A stretch of 64,000 nucleotides of DNA from Paramagnetospirillum marisnigri. GTDB taxonomy: Bacteria > Pseudomonadota > Alphaproteobacteria > Rhodospirillales > Magnetospirillaceae. Shown piece by piece: positions 28,301 to 36,579 of the stretch. Made by a program: the position numbers and the translations under genes. Numbering within the stretch: position 1 is the stretch's first letter; every line of letters begins with the position of its first letter. The notes beneath the pieces are model-generated. The model was given only the letters and a program-made list of their open reading frames with translations. It made no database searches and had not been told where the DNA came from. Location: contig NZ_LWQT01000028.1 in NCBI RefSeq assembly GCF_001650715.1, positions 87,055-151,054 on the forward strand, given 5' to 3'.

Positions 28301-30805
28301 GTGCAGTTCGACGGCAATATCGGCGCCGGTGAGCTGGCCTTCTCGTCCGATGGCAGCATCACCATCGGTGCGTCGGCCACCCTGTCGGGCAATATCGACA
28401 ACCTGTCGGGTACCGCCTCGCGCGGCGATGTGACCTTCGCCGGTGACAGCACCGTCGGCGGCGCCATCGGTACCACCGCCACCCTGGCCACCGTTTCGGC
28501 CGGCACCACTGCCACCACGGTGCAGTTCGATGGCAACATCAACGCTGGTGAAGTGGTCCTGTCCTCCGATGGCTCGATCATCCTGAGCGATGCCGCTACC
28601 CTGACCGGCAACATTGACAACCTGTCGGGCACCGCCTCCAAGGGCGATGTGACCTTCGCGGGCAACAGCACGGTCGGCGGCGCCATCGGCACCACCGCCA
28701 CCCTGGCCACTGTCTCGGCGGGTGCCAACAATGCCGAGGTCCAGTTCAGTGGCAATGTCGGCGCTGGCGAATTGGCCTTCACGTCCGATGGTACCGTGAC
28801 CTTCAGTGATGCCGCGACCCTGTCGGGCAACATCGACAACCTGTCGGGTACCGCCTCGCGCGGCGATGTGAGCTTCGCGGGCAACAGCACGGTCGGCGGC
28901 GCCATCGGCACCACCAATACCCTGGCGTCGGTCACCGCGGGTGCCAACAACTCGGAAGTTCAGTTCGACGGCAATATCAGCGCCGGCGAGCTGGCCCTGT
29001 CCTCCGACGGCTCGGTGACCCTGGCCACCGGTGTCTCGGTGTCCGGCAACATCGACAACACGTCCGGCACCGCCGAGCGTGGTGAAGTGACCTTCAACGG
29101 TAATACCACCGTTGCCGGTGCGTTGGGCTCTTCCAACCTGCTCGGCACTGTGACGGCTGGCGCCAGCGGCACCACCGCCCAGTTCGACAGCACCAACCTG
29201 CGGTCCAACACCTTCACTCTGAATGCTGGCACCACCCAGTTGACCGGTGCGACCCCGACCATCACCGGCGACGTGACCCTGGCCAACAATGGTACCTTGT
29301 ACCTGTCCAATGCTTCGACCACCCAGGTTGCGGCGGGCGGTACCGCGACCGGCGCGGTGACCTTCGCTGGCACCGGCAGCACCCTGAAGCTGGCCGTTAC
29401 CAACGCGACCACTTACGCCGCCCTGTCGGCGGCCGGTGCGGTCAACCTGGCCAACGGCGTCATCTACATGGATCTGTCGGGTGTTACCTCGGCAATCGCC
29501 AGCAACCAGGCCTTCACGGTGGTTGACGCCACTACGACCGGCCTGACTGCGGGTAACGGTGACGTGACGGTGCAGACCAACTCCGCCGCGGTGACCTTCA
29601 CCACCGCGTCGGCCGGTAACCAGATCATTCTGACCTCTGCTCGTAACGGCGGCGGTTATGCTGGTGCGGCTTCCGGTACCACCAGCAATGTCACCGGCCT
29701 GAGCACGGCTCTGACTAATCTGGTCGGGTCCGCCACTGGTAGCATGGCCACCCTGCTGAGCACCCTGGACTCCATGAGCGCCAGCAACCTTGGCACCGCC
29801 CTGAACCAGTTGGCTCCGTCGGTCAACAACGCGACGGTTTCGGCGACCAATCAGGCGCAGCAGGCTCTGACCAATGTCATCCTGACCCGTGTCGCGGCGA
29901 CCCAGGGTCACCAGATCGCCATGACCGAGGGTGAGGCCAGTGGCTTCGCCGCTGGTGAAGGCGACAAGCGGAACGGTGCGTGGATCCAGGTTCTGGGCTC
30001 CATGGCCGACCAGGGAACCCGCGAGGGCGTGGATGGCTATGACGCCACGACCTACGGTGTTGCCATGGGTGTCGATCGCAAGATCACCGACAAGGCCCTT
30101 CTTGGTCTGTCCTTCGCCTTCGCCAACACGACCATCGATGACAAGGGTGTCCGTTCGGGTAACACTACCGACGTGAACAGCTACATGTTCACTCTGTACG
30201 GGACCTACGACATCACTCCGAAGTGGTTCGTGACCGGCAATGCGACCTTCGGCTTGCACCAGTACGATACCTTCCGTACCTCCAACCTGCTCTCGAGCAA
30301 CGCTTCTGGGTCGCACAACGGCTACCAGTACACGGTTGGATCGCAGGTTGGTTACAAGTTCGAACTGCCCAACAGCATCCTCGTGACCCCGTTCGCGGCG
30401 ATGGAATACAGCCACTTGGCGCAGGACGGCTACACCGAAACCGGTACCGGTGCGATGTCTCTGAAGGTCAACGACATCTCCACCAACAGCTTCAAGATTG
30501 GTGGCGGCGTCCGGGCTTCGGGCGATATCAAGCACTCGTCCAAGCTGGTCTTCCGTCCGGAAGTCCATGGTGGTGTGTATCACGACGTGATCGGCGACCG
30601 TGGCGACACCACGGCGACCTTCACTGGCGGTGGCTCGGCCTTCACCACCTCGGGCGTGAAGCCGGCTCAGACCTCCTTCAACGCTGGTCTCGGTCTCACC
30701 GTCCTGACCACCTCCGACATCTCGGTCTCCGCGACCTACGATGCCGATATGAAGGAAGATTACATGGCCCATACCGGCTCCATGAAGGTGCGCATGCCCT
30801 TCTGA
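25337..30805 (+). CDS. Giant repeat autotransporter adhesin (type V secretion)
   Basis: A 1822-residue outer-membrane protein. GGGGAG lies 8 bases before the ATG. Residues 1-32 are a signal peptide ending SKPAAA. The passenger has seventeen 73-residue repeats (residues 68-1309), rich in Gly, Ser, Thr, Asn and Asp and apparently free of Cys, as expected of an extended beta-helix. A less repetitive stalk and a helical linker (about 1490-1540) follow. The last 280 residues are an autotransporter barrel: GAWIQVLGS, alternating strands and a terminal Phe (KVRMPF). No protease motif is seen, so it is an adhesin-like surface fibre. The repeats hold about 40 N-x-S/T sequons. With GT41 and HMW1C-like genes all around, it is the best candidate acceptor (inference). 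Confidence 0.9.
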   Translation: MKASWMSVLGRKEALLFGVSAVALFASKPAAADQTVNGSDVAGGANEAGSITFSTDHSFTMADTFTIAGNVDNGSGADGTGYLVFDGNSTVGGAIGTTNSLNTVSAGANNAEVQFDGNINAINTNFSSDGTISLSSGVTVSGNVDNTSGTASRGDLTFAGSGTIGGAIGTSASLATVSAGANNSEVQFDGNVNAGELAFSSDGTVTIGASATLSGNIDNLSGTASRGDVVFAGDSTIAGAIGTTATLATVSAGANNSTVQFDGNINAGELALSSDGSIILSDAATLTGNIDNISGTASSGAVTFAGNSTVGGAIGTTNTLATVSAGANNAEVQFGGNVNAGELQLSSDGTVSIADAATISGNVDNLSGTASRGDLNFAGNSTVGGAIGTTNTLATVSAGANNAEVQFSGNVGAGELAFTSDGTVTFSDAATLSGNIDNLSGTASRGDVVFAGSSTVGGAIGTTATLATVSAGANNSTVQFDGNISAGEVVLSSDGSIILSDAATLTGNIDNLSGTASSGAVTFAGSSTVGGAIGTTATVGTVSAGANNSEVQFSGNVNAGELQLSSDGTVSLSDAATISGNVDNTSGTASKGDVTFAGNSTVGGAIGTTATLATVSAGANNAEVQFSGNVGAGELAFTSDGTVTFSDAATLSGNIDNLSGTASRGDVSFAGNSTVGGAIGTTNTLATVSAGANNAEVQFDGNIGAGELTFSSDGTVTIGASATLSGNIDNLSGTASRGDVVFAGSSTVGGAIGTTATLATVSAGATTTTVQFDGNISAGEVVLSSDGSIILSDAATLTGNIDNLSGTASSGAVTFAGNSTVGGAIGTTATVGTVSAGANNAEVQFSGNVNAGELQLSSDGTVSLSDAATISGNVDNTSGTASKGDVTFAGNSTVGGAIGTTATLATVSAGANNAEVQFSGNVGAGELAFTSDGTVTFSDAATLSGNIDNLSGTASRGDVSFAGSSTVGGAIGTTATLATVSAGANNSTVQFDGNIGAGELAFSSDGSITIGASATLSGNIDNLSGTASRGDVTFAGDSTVGGAIGTTATLATVSAGTTATTVQFDGNINAGEVVLSSDGSIILSDAATLTGNIDNLSGTASKGDVTFAGNSTVGGAIGTTATLATVSAGANNAEVQFSGNVGAGELAFTSDGTVTFSDAATLSGNIDNLSGTASRGDVSFAGNSTVGGAIGTTNTLASVTAGANNSEVQFDGNISAGELALSSDGSVTLATGVSVSGNIDNTSGTAERGEVTFNGNTTVAGALGSSNLLGTVTAGASGTTAQFDSTNLRSNTFTLNAGTTQLTGATPTITGDVTLANNGTLYLSNASTTQVAAGGTATGAVTFAGTGSTLKLAVTNATTYAALSAAGAVNLANGVIYMDLSGVTSAIASNQAFTVVDATTTGLTAGNGDVTVQTNSAAVTFTTASAGNQIILTSARNGGGYAGAASGTTSNVTGLSTALTNLVGSATGSMATLLSTLDSMSASNLGTALNQLAPSVNNATVSATNQAQQALTNVILTRVAATQGHQIAMTEGEASGFAAGEGDKRNGAWIQVLGSMADQGTREGVDGYDATTYGVAMGVDRKITDKALLGLSFAFANTTIDDKGVRSGNTTDVNSYMFTLYGTYDITPKWFVTGNATFGLHQYDTFRTSNLLSSNASGSHNGYQYTVGSQVGYKFELPNSILVTPFAAMEYSHLAQDGYTETGTGAMSLKVNDISTNSFKIGGGVRASGDIKHSSKLVFRPEVHGGVYHDVIGDRGDTTATFTGGGSAFTTSGVKPAQTSFNAGLGLTVLTTSDISVSATYDADMKEDYMAHTGSMKVRMPF
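25538..29263 (+). repeat. Seventeen tandem 219-bp units in the adhesin gene
   Basis: Units 1 to 16 start every 219 bases exactly from 25538; unit 17 (29042-29263) is 222 bases and diverged. A unit reads SGNIDNLSGTAS, then GGAIGT, SAGANN, VQFxGN and SSDG. By their last residues the units fall into types in the order G-S-I-F (units 2-5), S-I-F (6-8), G-S-I-F (9-12), G-S-F (13-15). This shows duplication in blocks of up to four units (876 bp) with single-unit losses. Confidence 0.95.
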
Positions 30806-30826
30806 TCGGTACGGTAGTTTCAGGAG

Positions 30827-30860
30827 ATACCCCCGTCGGCAACGGCGGGGGTATTTTCTT
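30827..30860 (+). terminator. Rho-independent terminator after the adhesin
   Basis: A 12-bp stem (30827-30838 with 30843-30854, one G-T pair), loop GCAA, then TTTCTT. It starts 22 bases after the adhesin stop and should separate the adhesin transcript from the downstream glycosyltransferase genes. Confidence 0.85.
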
Positions 30861-30928
30861 GCCCGTGGGCAACCATGACGCCAAAGTTCGATTCCAACGC
30901 CATGGTGAACAATGACCTGGAACCGGGC

Positions 30929-32881
30929 ATGACCGATCATCCATCGCTAGATACATTCCAAACAGCCCTTGACCTTCAGGTGGCAGGGCAGAGTGCCGCC
31001 GCCATCCAGGCCTACGACAAAGTCATCGCTGAACAGCCCGACCACCATCGTGCCTGTTATAACCGGGGGATCGCTCTGGCCGAGGGCGGACGCCTCGCCG
31101 ATGCGATGGTCTCCTATGCGCTGGCGGCCGCGTCACGTCCCGACTACCCTGATGCCTATGTCAATCTTGCTGCCCTGTGCGACGGCCTCGAACTGTATGA
31201 CAAGTCGCTTGAAACCCTGCGGCTTGGGGCCTTGCGCTGCCGTCCTCATGCCGCGCTTCATAACAATCTGGGACAGGCACTCGCAGGCCGCGGCAAATTG
31301 CAGGAGGCGATGAACGCCTTTTCGGTGGCCTTATCCGCGGCGCCGGATTTAGTTCCCGCCCTGATGGGTTTGGGAAAGGCGGCTTTCGAGCTCGGACAGC
31401 ACACCATCGCCTTCGAGGCCTTCCGAAAGGCCGAGCAGACGGGCGGTGGCGCAGATGCGATCAATGGTATTGGCGCGGTCCTGCGAGCGACAGGTCGAAC
31501 AGCGGAAGCCGCAGATGAGTTTCGTCGGGCGGTTGAGTGTGATCCGGGCAATCCCGATTCGCACAATAATTTAGGGCTAACACTCCGTCAGCAAGGCCGT
31601 TTCGGCGACGCAATCGACTGTTTTCGCTCCTCGCTTCGTCTGCGGCCCACTTCTACAGCGGTACATGACAATTATCTGTTCTGCCTACAATACGATCCGA
31701 CCATCACACCATCCGATATGGCGATTGAGTCGGCTGAGTGGGTCTGCCACACACGGGAAATTGTTCCGCTGCCGCCGCCAAAGAACATTTGGCAACCTCA
31801 CCGACGCTTGCGGATCGGCTATGTTTCGCCAGATTTTCGCCAGCACGCATGCATGTATTTCCTGGAGCCGCTCATCCAGGCGCATGATCGTCGCGGGTTC
31901 GAGATATTCTGTTACGCCGAGGTGGCCGTCGAAGACGACCTGACCCGACAGCTAGCGTCAACGGTCGACGGATGGACAAATACCTATGGCATGAATGATG
32001 CGCAACTGGCGGCGCGAATAAGAGCGGATGGTGTCGATATCCTGGTGGACCTCGCTGGCCATACAGGGGGCAATCGCCTAATGGCCTTCGCCTATCGTCC
32101 GGCCCCGATTCAACTCGCGACTCTGATCGGTTATGCCGCAACCACGGGTCTCAATGTGTTTGACGCCATCCTGGGCGATCCTTATCTGACTCCTCAGGGC
32201 AGCGAAGCCCATTTTACCGAACCGGTGCTGCGTCTGCCTCGCATAATTGCGCCATTCAAGCCAAGAGCGGACTGGCCTGCCCCACCACCACTGGAGCTGG
32301 GCGCCGGTTTCGCATGCGTTGCCGATCCAGCACGCATCGATGGACGAACCCTGGCCCTGTGGGAGCAAATCCTGGAAGGGGTGCCAGACACTCGTCTTCT
32401 GCTCAAGCACGCTCTCTTTACAGACCCAGCCGCCACCTGTGAATGGCGCTCGCGCTTGGGCAAGCTGTCCGACCGCATCGATCTCGAGGGCATCCCCGGG
32501 GGGTGGTCCCGCCATATGGAGTCCTACGGGAGAATGGCGGTCGTGCTGGACACTCCCATGCATTCGGGCGGCACTACCGTCGCCATTCCCCTGTGGATGG
32601 GGGTTCCCGTCGTGACGCTGGCAGGGCCCAATAGCTGGCAGCGTTTCGGCGCCACCCTGGTTGCAAACGCGGGACTTCCAGATCTGGTCGCCCTGGACGA
32701 TACCGACTATATCGCCAAGGCCGTCATGCTGATGAGGGATAAGGCGTTGCTCCAAGACCTTCGGGCGAATCTGCGGAGTAGAATGGCCGCCTCACCTCTG
32801 TGCGATGCGACGCTTCACGCCGACGATTTGTCCCGAACTTATCGGAGCCTGTGGTGTGACGCCTGTTCCGACCACGCATGA
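30929..32881 (+). CDS. TPR repeat / GT41 glycosyltransferase (R class)
   Basis: About 650 residues from ATG 30929. In-frame ATGs at 30875 and 30902 are possible, and none has a strong ribosome site. 30929 fits because the sister proteins begin about ten residues before the first TPR. TPRs run to about 270, then GT41 from about 291: RIGYVSPDFRQHACMYF, DLAGHTGGNRL, RPAPIQLAT. ADPARIDGRT has Arg at the OGT Lys place. GIPGGWSRHMESYGRM and GGTTVAIPLWMGVP follow. Its closest relative in the window is the enzyme at 971-3043 (shared HAC.FY/HAC.YF and GPN.WQR). It lies just behind the adhesin terminator. Confidence 0.86.
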   Translation: MTDHPSLDTFQTALDLQVAGQSAAAIQAYDKVIAEQPDHHRACYNRGIALAEGGRLADAMVSYALAAASRPDYPDAYVNLAALCDGLELYDKSLETLRLGALRCRPHAALHNNLGQALAGRGKLQEAMNAFSVALSAAPDLVPALMGLGKAAFELGQHTIAFEAFRKAEQTGGGADAINGIGAVLRATGRTAEAADEFRRAVECDPGNPDSHNNLGLTLRQQGRFGDAIDCFRSSLRLRPTSTAVHDNYLFCLQYDPTITPSDMAIESAEWVCHTREIVPLPPPKNIWQPHRRLRIGYVSPDFRQHACMYFLEPLIQAHDRRGFEIFCYAEVAVEDDLTRQLASTVDGWTNTYGMNDAQLAARIRADGVDILVDLAGHTGGNRLMAFAYRPAPIQLATLIGYAATTGLNVFDAILGDPYLTPQGSEAHFTEPVLRLPRIIAPFKPRADWPAPPPLELGAGFACVADPARIDGRTLALWEQILEGVPDTRLLLKHALFTDPAATCEWRSRLGKLSDRIDLEGIPGGWSRHMESYGRMAVVLDTPMHSGGTTVAIPLWMGVPVVTLAGPNSWQRFGATLVANAGLPDLVALDDTDYIAKAVMLMRDKALLQDLRANLRSRMAASPLCDATLHADDLSRTYRSLWCDACSDHA

Positions 32882-32961
32882 GCCGATTCCCCCTTTGGGC
32901 GCCAGGCCTTCTGGGTTAAGGTCGGTTCAATCACACGCCATTCCCGCATTTGGAGATACCG

Positions 32962-34341
32962 TTGACGGAAGATGATATCCAGCGCCTGATGGATATGGTG
33001 GATAGCGGAGATGCCGCTGCTGTGTTGGCTGAATGTCAGCGGGACACCACTAAGGATTGGGTAAGGCTATATGTTCAGGGTGTGGCGCTGGCGACCTTGG
33101 GACGCCGCCAGGAGGCACTGGAATCCGTCCGCGAAGCTATCCACCAGAATCCCTCTGATCGTCGGCCGTGGTGGACCGCCATGCACCTGATGCAGGGGGA
33201 GGCCTCACACGCCGACTTCATCGAGTTTCTCCCCTCCTATCTCGAACGGTTTCCGGGAGATCTCCAGGTCCGGAATTTCATCGGCTCCGTGTTCAGCAAG
33301 GAAGAGCGATGGGCTGAGGCCCAACGGGAATTCAATCAGGCCATAGCGTTCGATCCCCGGCAATCCCTGGCCCATTTCGGCAAGGTGGTGGCACTGATTG
33401 GTGAAGGCCGATTTGAAGATGCATCACGTGCCCTGGAAGACGGCAAGGCCATGCGTCCTCGTTTCGACGCACAAGCCGCCGTCAGGCTTAATTCCGAGGG
33501 GCTCGCCCTGGCCGAACTCGGACGCTGGTCCGAGGCGGCGGCCAAGTTTCGCGCCGCCGTGGCCGCCCATATCGAGGCGGATGAAGCCCACTACAATCTG
33601 GGTGTCGCCCTGAAGCAGATGGGGGCCGTCGACTTTTTTCCCTTTGCCCCCCTAAATCCAATGTTCCGACGATTGCGGGACCTGTTCTATGCAATGTCCT
33701 ACTACGAAAATCAGGATCCGTCGTGGCGATCACTGAATTCGATGTGGCAGGGGCGGATCATGCAGAAATTCCCAGCCGATATGATGACCTATCATCGTAT
33801 CCTGTGGGAGACGAAACCGACGCTGATCGTCGAATGTGGGACCTTCGACGGCGGCAGCGCGCTCTATTACGCCTCGCTGTTTGACATGGTCGGCGAGGGA
33901 CGGGTCGTGTCGGTGGACATCATCCACAAGGATGGGCTGCCTCACCATCCCCGGGTCGAGTATATCACTGGCTCAAGCATCGCTCCCGAGATTGTCCGTC
34001 GGGTCCGGAACGCCGTTCGGCCCGGTGACCGGGTAATGGTGGTTCTCGACTCCAACCACGATCGAGATCATGTGGAAGCAGAGTTGGCGGCCTATCATGA
34101 TCTGGTCACGTCTGGCTGCTATCTGGTCGTCGAGGACAGCAGCATCGATTTGTGCCCAGTGGCCAACACCCATTACCAGAATGGCGGTCCACTCTACGCC
34201 ATAGCGGATTTTATCGGACAGCATCCAGAATATGTCATTGATCGACGCCGCGAGCAGTATCTGACCACTGTCGCGCCTTACGGTTTCCTATATCGGATTC
34301 CTCCGATCCCGGATCGTGGGACCGCTTCCGCTGAATCATGA
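32962..34341 (+). CDS. TPR / CmcI-like SAM methyltransferase fusion
   Basis: About 459 residues. TTG at 32962 is preferred because GGAG (32952-32955) lies 6 bases upstream; TTG at 32950 is an alternative. Residues 1 to about 225 are TPR-like. The C-terminal half resembles the cephalosporin hydroxylase/rhamnosyl O-methyltransferase (CmcI) family: IVECGTFDGGSALYY is the SAM-binding loop, VVSVDI the next acidic position, MVVLDSNHDRDHV the metal-site type segment and LVVEDSS the last core strand. It probably methylates a sugar hydroxyl on a TPR-bound protein or glycan. The stop is ATGA-coupled to the next GT41 gene, so the two products likely work together. Confidence 0.75.
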   Translation: MTEDDIQRLMDMVDSGDAAAVLAECQRDTTKDWVRLYVQGVALATLGRRQEALESVREAIHQNPSDRRPWWTAMHLMQGEASHADFIEFLPSYLERFPGDLQVRNFIGSVFSKEERWAEAQREFNQAIAFDPRQSLAHFGKVVALIGEGRFEDASRALEDGKAMRPRFDAQAAVRLNSEGLALAELGRWSEAAAKFRAAVAAHIEADEAHYNLGVALKQMGAVDFFPFAPLNPMFRRLRDLFYAMSYYENQDPSWRSLNSMWQGRIMQKFPADMMTYHRILWETKPTLIVECGTFDGGSALYYASLFDMVGEGRVVSVDIIHKDGLPHHPRVEYITGSSIAPEIVRRVRNAVRPGDRVMVVLDSNHDRDHVEAELAAYHDLVTSGCYLVVEDSSIDLCPVANTHYQNGGPLYAIADFIGQHPEYVIDRRREQYLTTVAPYGFLYRIPPIPDRGTASAES

Positions 34342-36578
34342 CCGGTGCGCCGCCGTTCGAAAGAGCAGTGAAACGTCATCTCCAGGGCGACCTGGACGGG
34401 GCGGAGGCGCTGTATCATGAGGTTCTGGCCTTAATTCCAGAGCATCCCGATGCCCACCATAATTTGGGGATGATCGCACTCCAACTCGGTCAGCCTGCTT
34501 CGGGACTAGAGTATTTTCGTGCCGCATTCGCCCTGGCACCCGACCGGCCATTGTTCGTCATGAGCCAAGCCGAGGCGCTGCTGGCCATGGGGGCGGTGGA
34601 GGAGGCCGCCGGGCTGATCAATCACCCGCTGTTGGTCGGCCGACTGGATGAGGCCACGCACGACTTGCGCCATCGCGTCGGGACGGCGGTTCGGCAACAG
34701 GGTGACGAGGAGTTTTTCGAGGGGTTCGGGCATCACCGGGAAGGTCGAATCACCGAGGCTGTCACACATTATCAAAGGGCGCTGTCGTTGAATCCCGGGC
34801 TGGCTTCCGCCGCCTGCAATCTGGGTGCGGCATTTGAAGCCCTGGGTCGGCCGGATGAGGCGGAATATTTTTACCGGCAGGCTCTCGCCATACGCCCAGA
34901 CCATACTGACGCTCTGTTCAATCTGGCCGCATATCTGGCTCGGGACGCACGATCAGAGGAGGCCTTGGACCTTTATGAGCAGGTCTGCGCGCTATCCCCC
35001 GACTTTGCCGAGGGCCATAACAACCGAGGCGCCACCCTCAATGAACTTGGGCGCTTTGTCGAGGCGGCCGAGGCGCATCAGAGCGCCGTCGCGATTCGTC
35101 CGGACTTCGCCGAAGCTTGGTACAATCTTGGCAATGACTGGCGGGATATCGGAGATATCAGCCAGTCAGTGCACTGCTACCAGCGTAGCATTGAGCTTAA
35201 GCCGGACCTTGGCGAGGCGCATAATGCGCTCGGCAACGTCATCAAGACCCTGGGGCGGATAGACGATGCCCTGGACCATTACCGCCGGGCACTGGACCTT
35301 GACCCACTCAGCGTCCAGGCACATACCAATCTGCTGGTGGCGACGCTCTATCACCCGAATATGTCCGATGCAGAACGCTTCGCCATGCACCGCGATTTCG
35401 AGGCGCGACATGCAGCCATCATCCAGCCGACCGAACCTGAATTCACCAATTTCCCCGATCCGGATCGGCGTCTGAGAATCGGCTATGTGTCCGCCAACCT
35501 CTACAATCATCCGTCCGCTCGCAATCTGCTGCCGCTGATCGAGGCGCATGATCGCGACCGCTTCGACCTGTATTTCTACGCCGATCTTCGGACGCCGGAT
35601 GCCATGACACGGCGTTTTCAGGACCAAGCCACCGGCTGGCGCCTGACCCAGGGGAAAAGCGATGCCGCCGTTGCCCGCATGATTCGCGACGACGACATCG
35701 ATGTTCTGGTCAGCTTGGCCGGCCATTTCGACGAAAACCGCCCGCTGGTGGCTGCTTACAAACCCGCCCCAATCCGGGTTAGCTTCCATGATCCCGTCAC
35801 CAGCGGTCTTGGCGCCAATCAATATCTGATCACCGATCCGGTTCTGACTCCGCGCGGCATATCGGAACGTTTCACTGAACGGCCGTTGCGGTTGCCCGCC
35901 TACTACATTCATGTTCCCGTCGATGTTTCTCCCGAGGTTACGCCGCCCCCCATGCTGGAACGGGGTTATCCCACCTTCGGCAGCTTCAACAACCCCGCGA
36001 AGTTGTCCGATCCGACCCTGCGCCTGTGGGCACGGCTGATGGCGGCGGTACCAGAGGCTCGGCTACGGCTGAAATATCGCGACTGGTTTAGCGCCGACTC
36101 TCTGGCCACCCGGGTCCTGGGATTCATGGCGGAGCAAGGGGTCGGGGCGGAACGGGTCGAACTGCGCAGCAGTGCCGACAGTCGGGCCGACCATATGGCC
36201 CAGTATGCAGATATTGATGTGGCGTTGGACCCGTTTCCCTTCACCGGATCGACCACCACCTTCGAGGCCCTGTGGATGGGCGTCCCGGTGGTCACCCTAC
36301 CCGGCCCCACCATGGTCAGCCGCTGGTCTGCGTCCATGCTGCGGGTTTTGCGGCTGCCGCAATTGATCGCCGCCTCGGCGGACAACTATGTGGACATCTG
36401 TCGCAGGCTTGCCAACTCTCCCGAGGAATTATCTGAGTTGCGATTCGGGCTGCGGGTTCGGTCCGAGGCCGCCTTTATCGCCAATCCCCGCCGCCGCGCC
36501 CGGCAGTTGGAGCGGCTGTACCGGGCGGTCTGGCGGCGCTGGGCGGCTCAGGCCCGGGGGACGGGGCTTGGTGGCTGA
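34338..36578 (+). CDS. TPR repeat / GT41 glycosyltransferase (K class)
   Basis: A 746-residue protein coupled by ATGA to the methyltransferase gene. Long, regular TPRs (to about 350; for example DALDHYRRALDLDPLSVQA). GT41 from about 375 starts RIGYVSANLYNHPSARNLL and continues SLAGHFDENRPLVAAYKPAPI. FNNPAKLSDPT has the OGT-type Lys. DPFPFTGSTTTFEALWMG and GPTMVSRWSASML complete the donor site. It shares these marks with both halves of the next gene, forming a distinct K subgroup. Confidence 0.88.
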   Translation: MTGAPPFERAVKRHLQGDLDGAEALYHEVLALIPEHPDAHHNLGMIALQLGQPASGLEYFRAAFALAPDRPLFVMSQAEALLAMGAVEEAAGLINHPLLVGRLDEATHDLRHRVGTAVRQQGDEEFFEGFGHHREGRITEAVTHYQRALSLNPGLASAACNLGAAFEALGRPDEAEYFYRQALAIRPDHTDALFNLAAYLARDARSEEALDLYEQVCALSPDFAEGHNNRGATLNELGRFVEAAEAHQSAVAIRPDFAEAWYNLGNDWRDIGDISQSVHCYQRSIELKPDLGEAHNALGNVIKTLGRIDDALDHYRRALDLDPLSVQAHTNLLVATLYHPNMSDAERFAMHRDFEARHAAIIQPTEPEFTNFPDPDRRLRIGYVSANLYNHPSARNLLPLIEAHDRDRFDLYFYADLRTPDAMTRRFQDQATGWRLTQGKSDAAVARMIRDDDIDVLVSLAGHFDENRPLVAAYKPAPIRVSFHDPVTSGLGANQYLITDPVLTPRGISERFTERPLRLPAYYIHVPVDVSPEVTPPPMLERGYPTFGSFNNPAKLSDPTLRLWARLMAAVPEARLRLKYRDWFSADSLATRVLGFMAEQGVGAERVELRSSADSRADHMAQYADIDVALDPFPFTGSTTTFEALWMGVPVVTLPGPTMVSRWSASMLRVLRLPQLIAASADNYVDICRRLANSPEELSELRFGLRVRSEAAFIANPRRRARQLERLYRAVWRRWAAQARGTGLGG

Positions 36579-36579
36579 G

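Noticed and set aside
25538..29263. CRISPR-like array
   Set aside because: Units are 219 bases, coding and without spacers.
26666..30940. Antisense frames of up to 1424 residues under the adhesin gene
   Set aside because: The repeat unit is a multiple of three bases and has biased codons, so any frame without a stop in one unit stays open in all. They have no ribosome site, and the sense strand has signal peptide and barrel.
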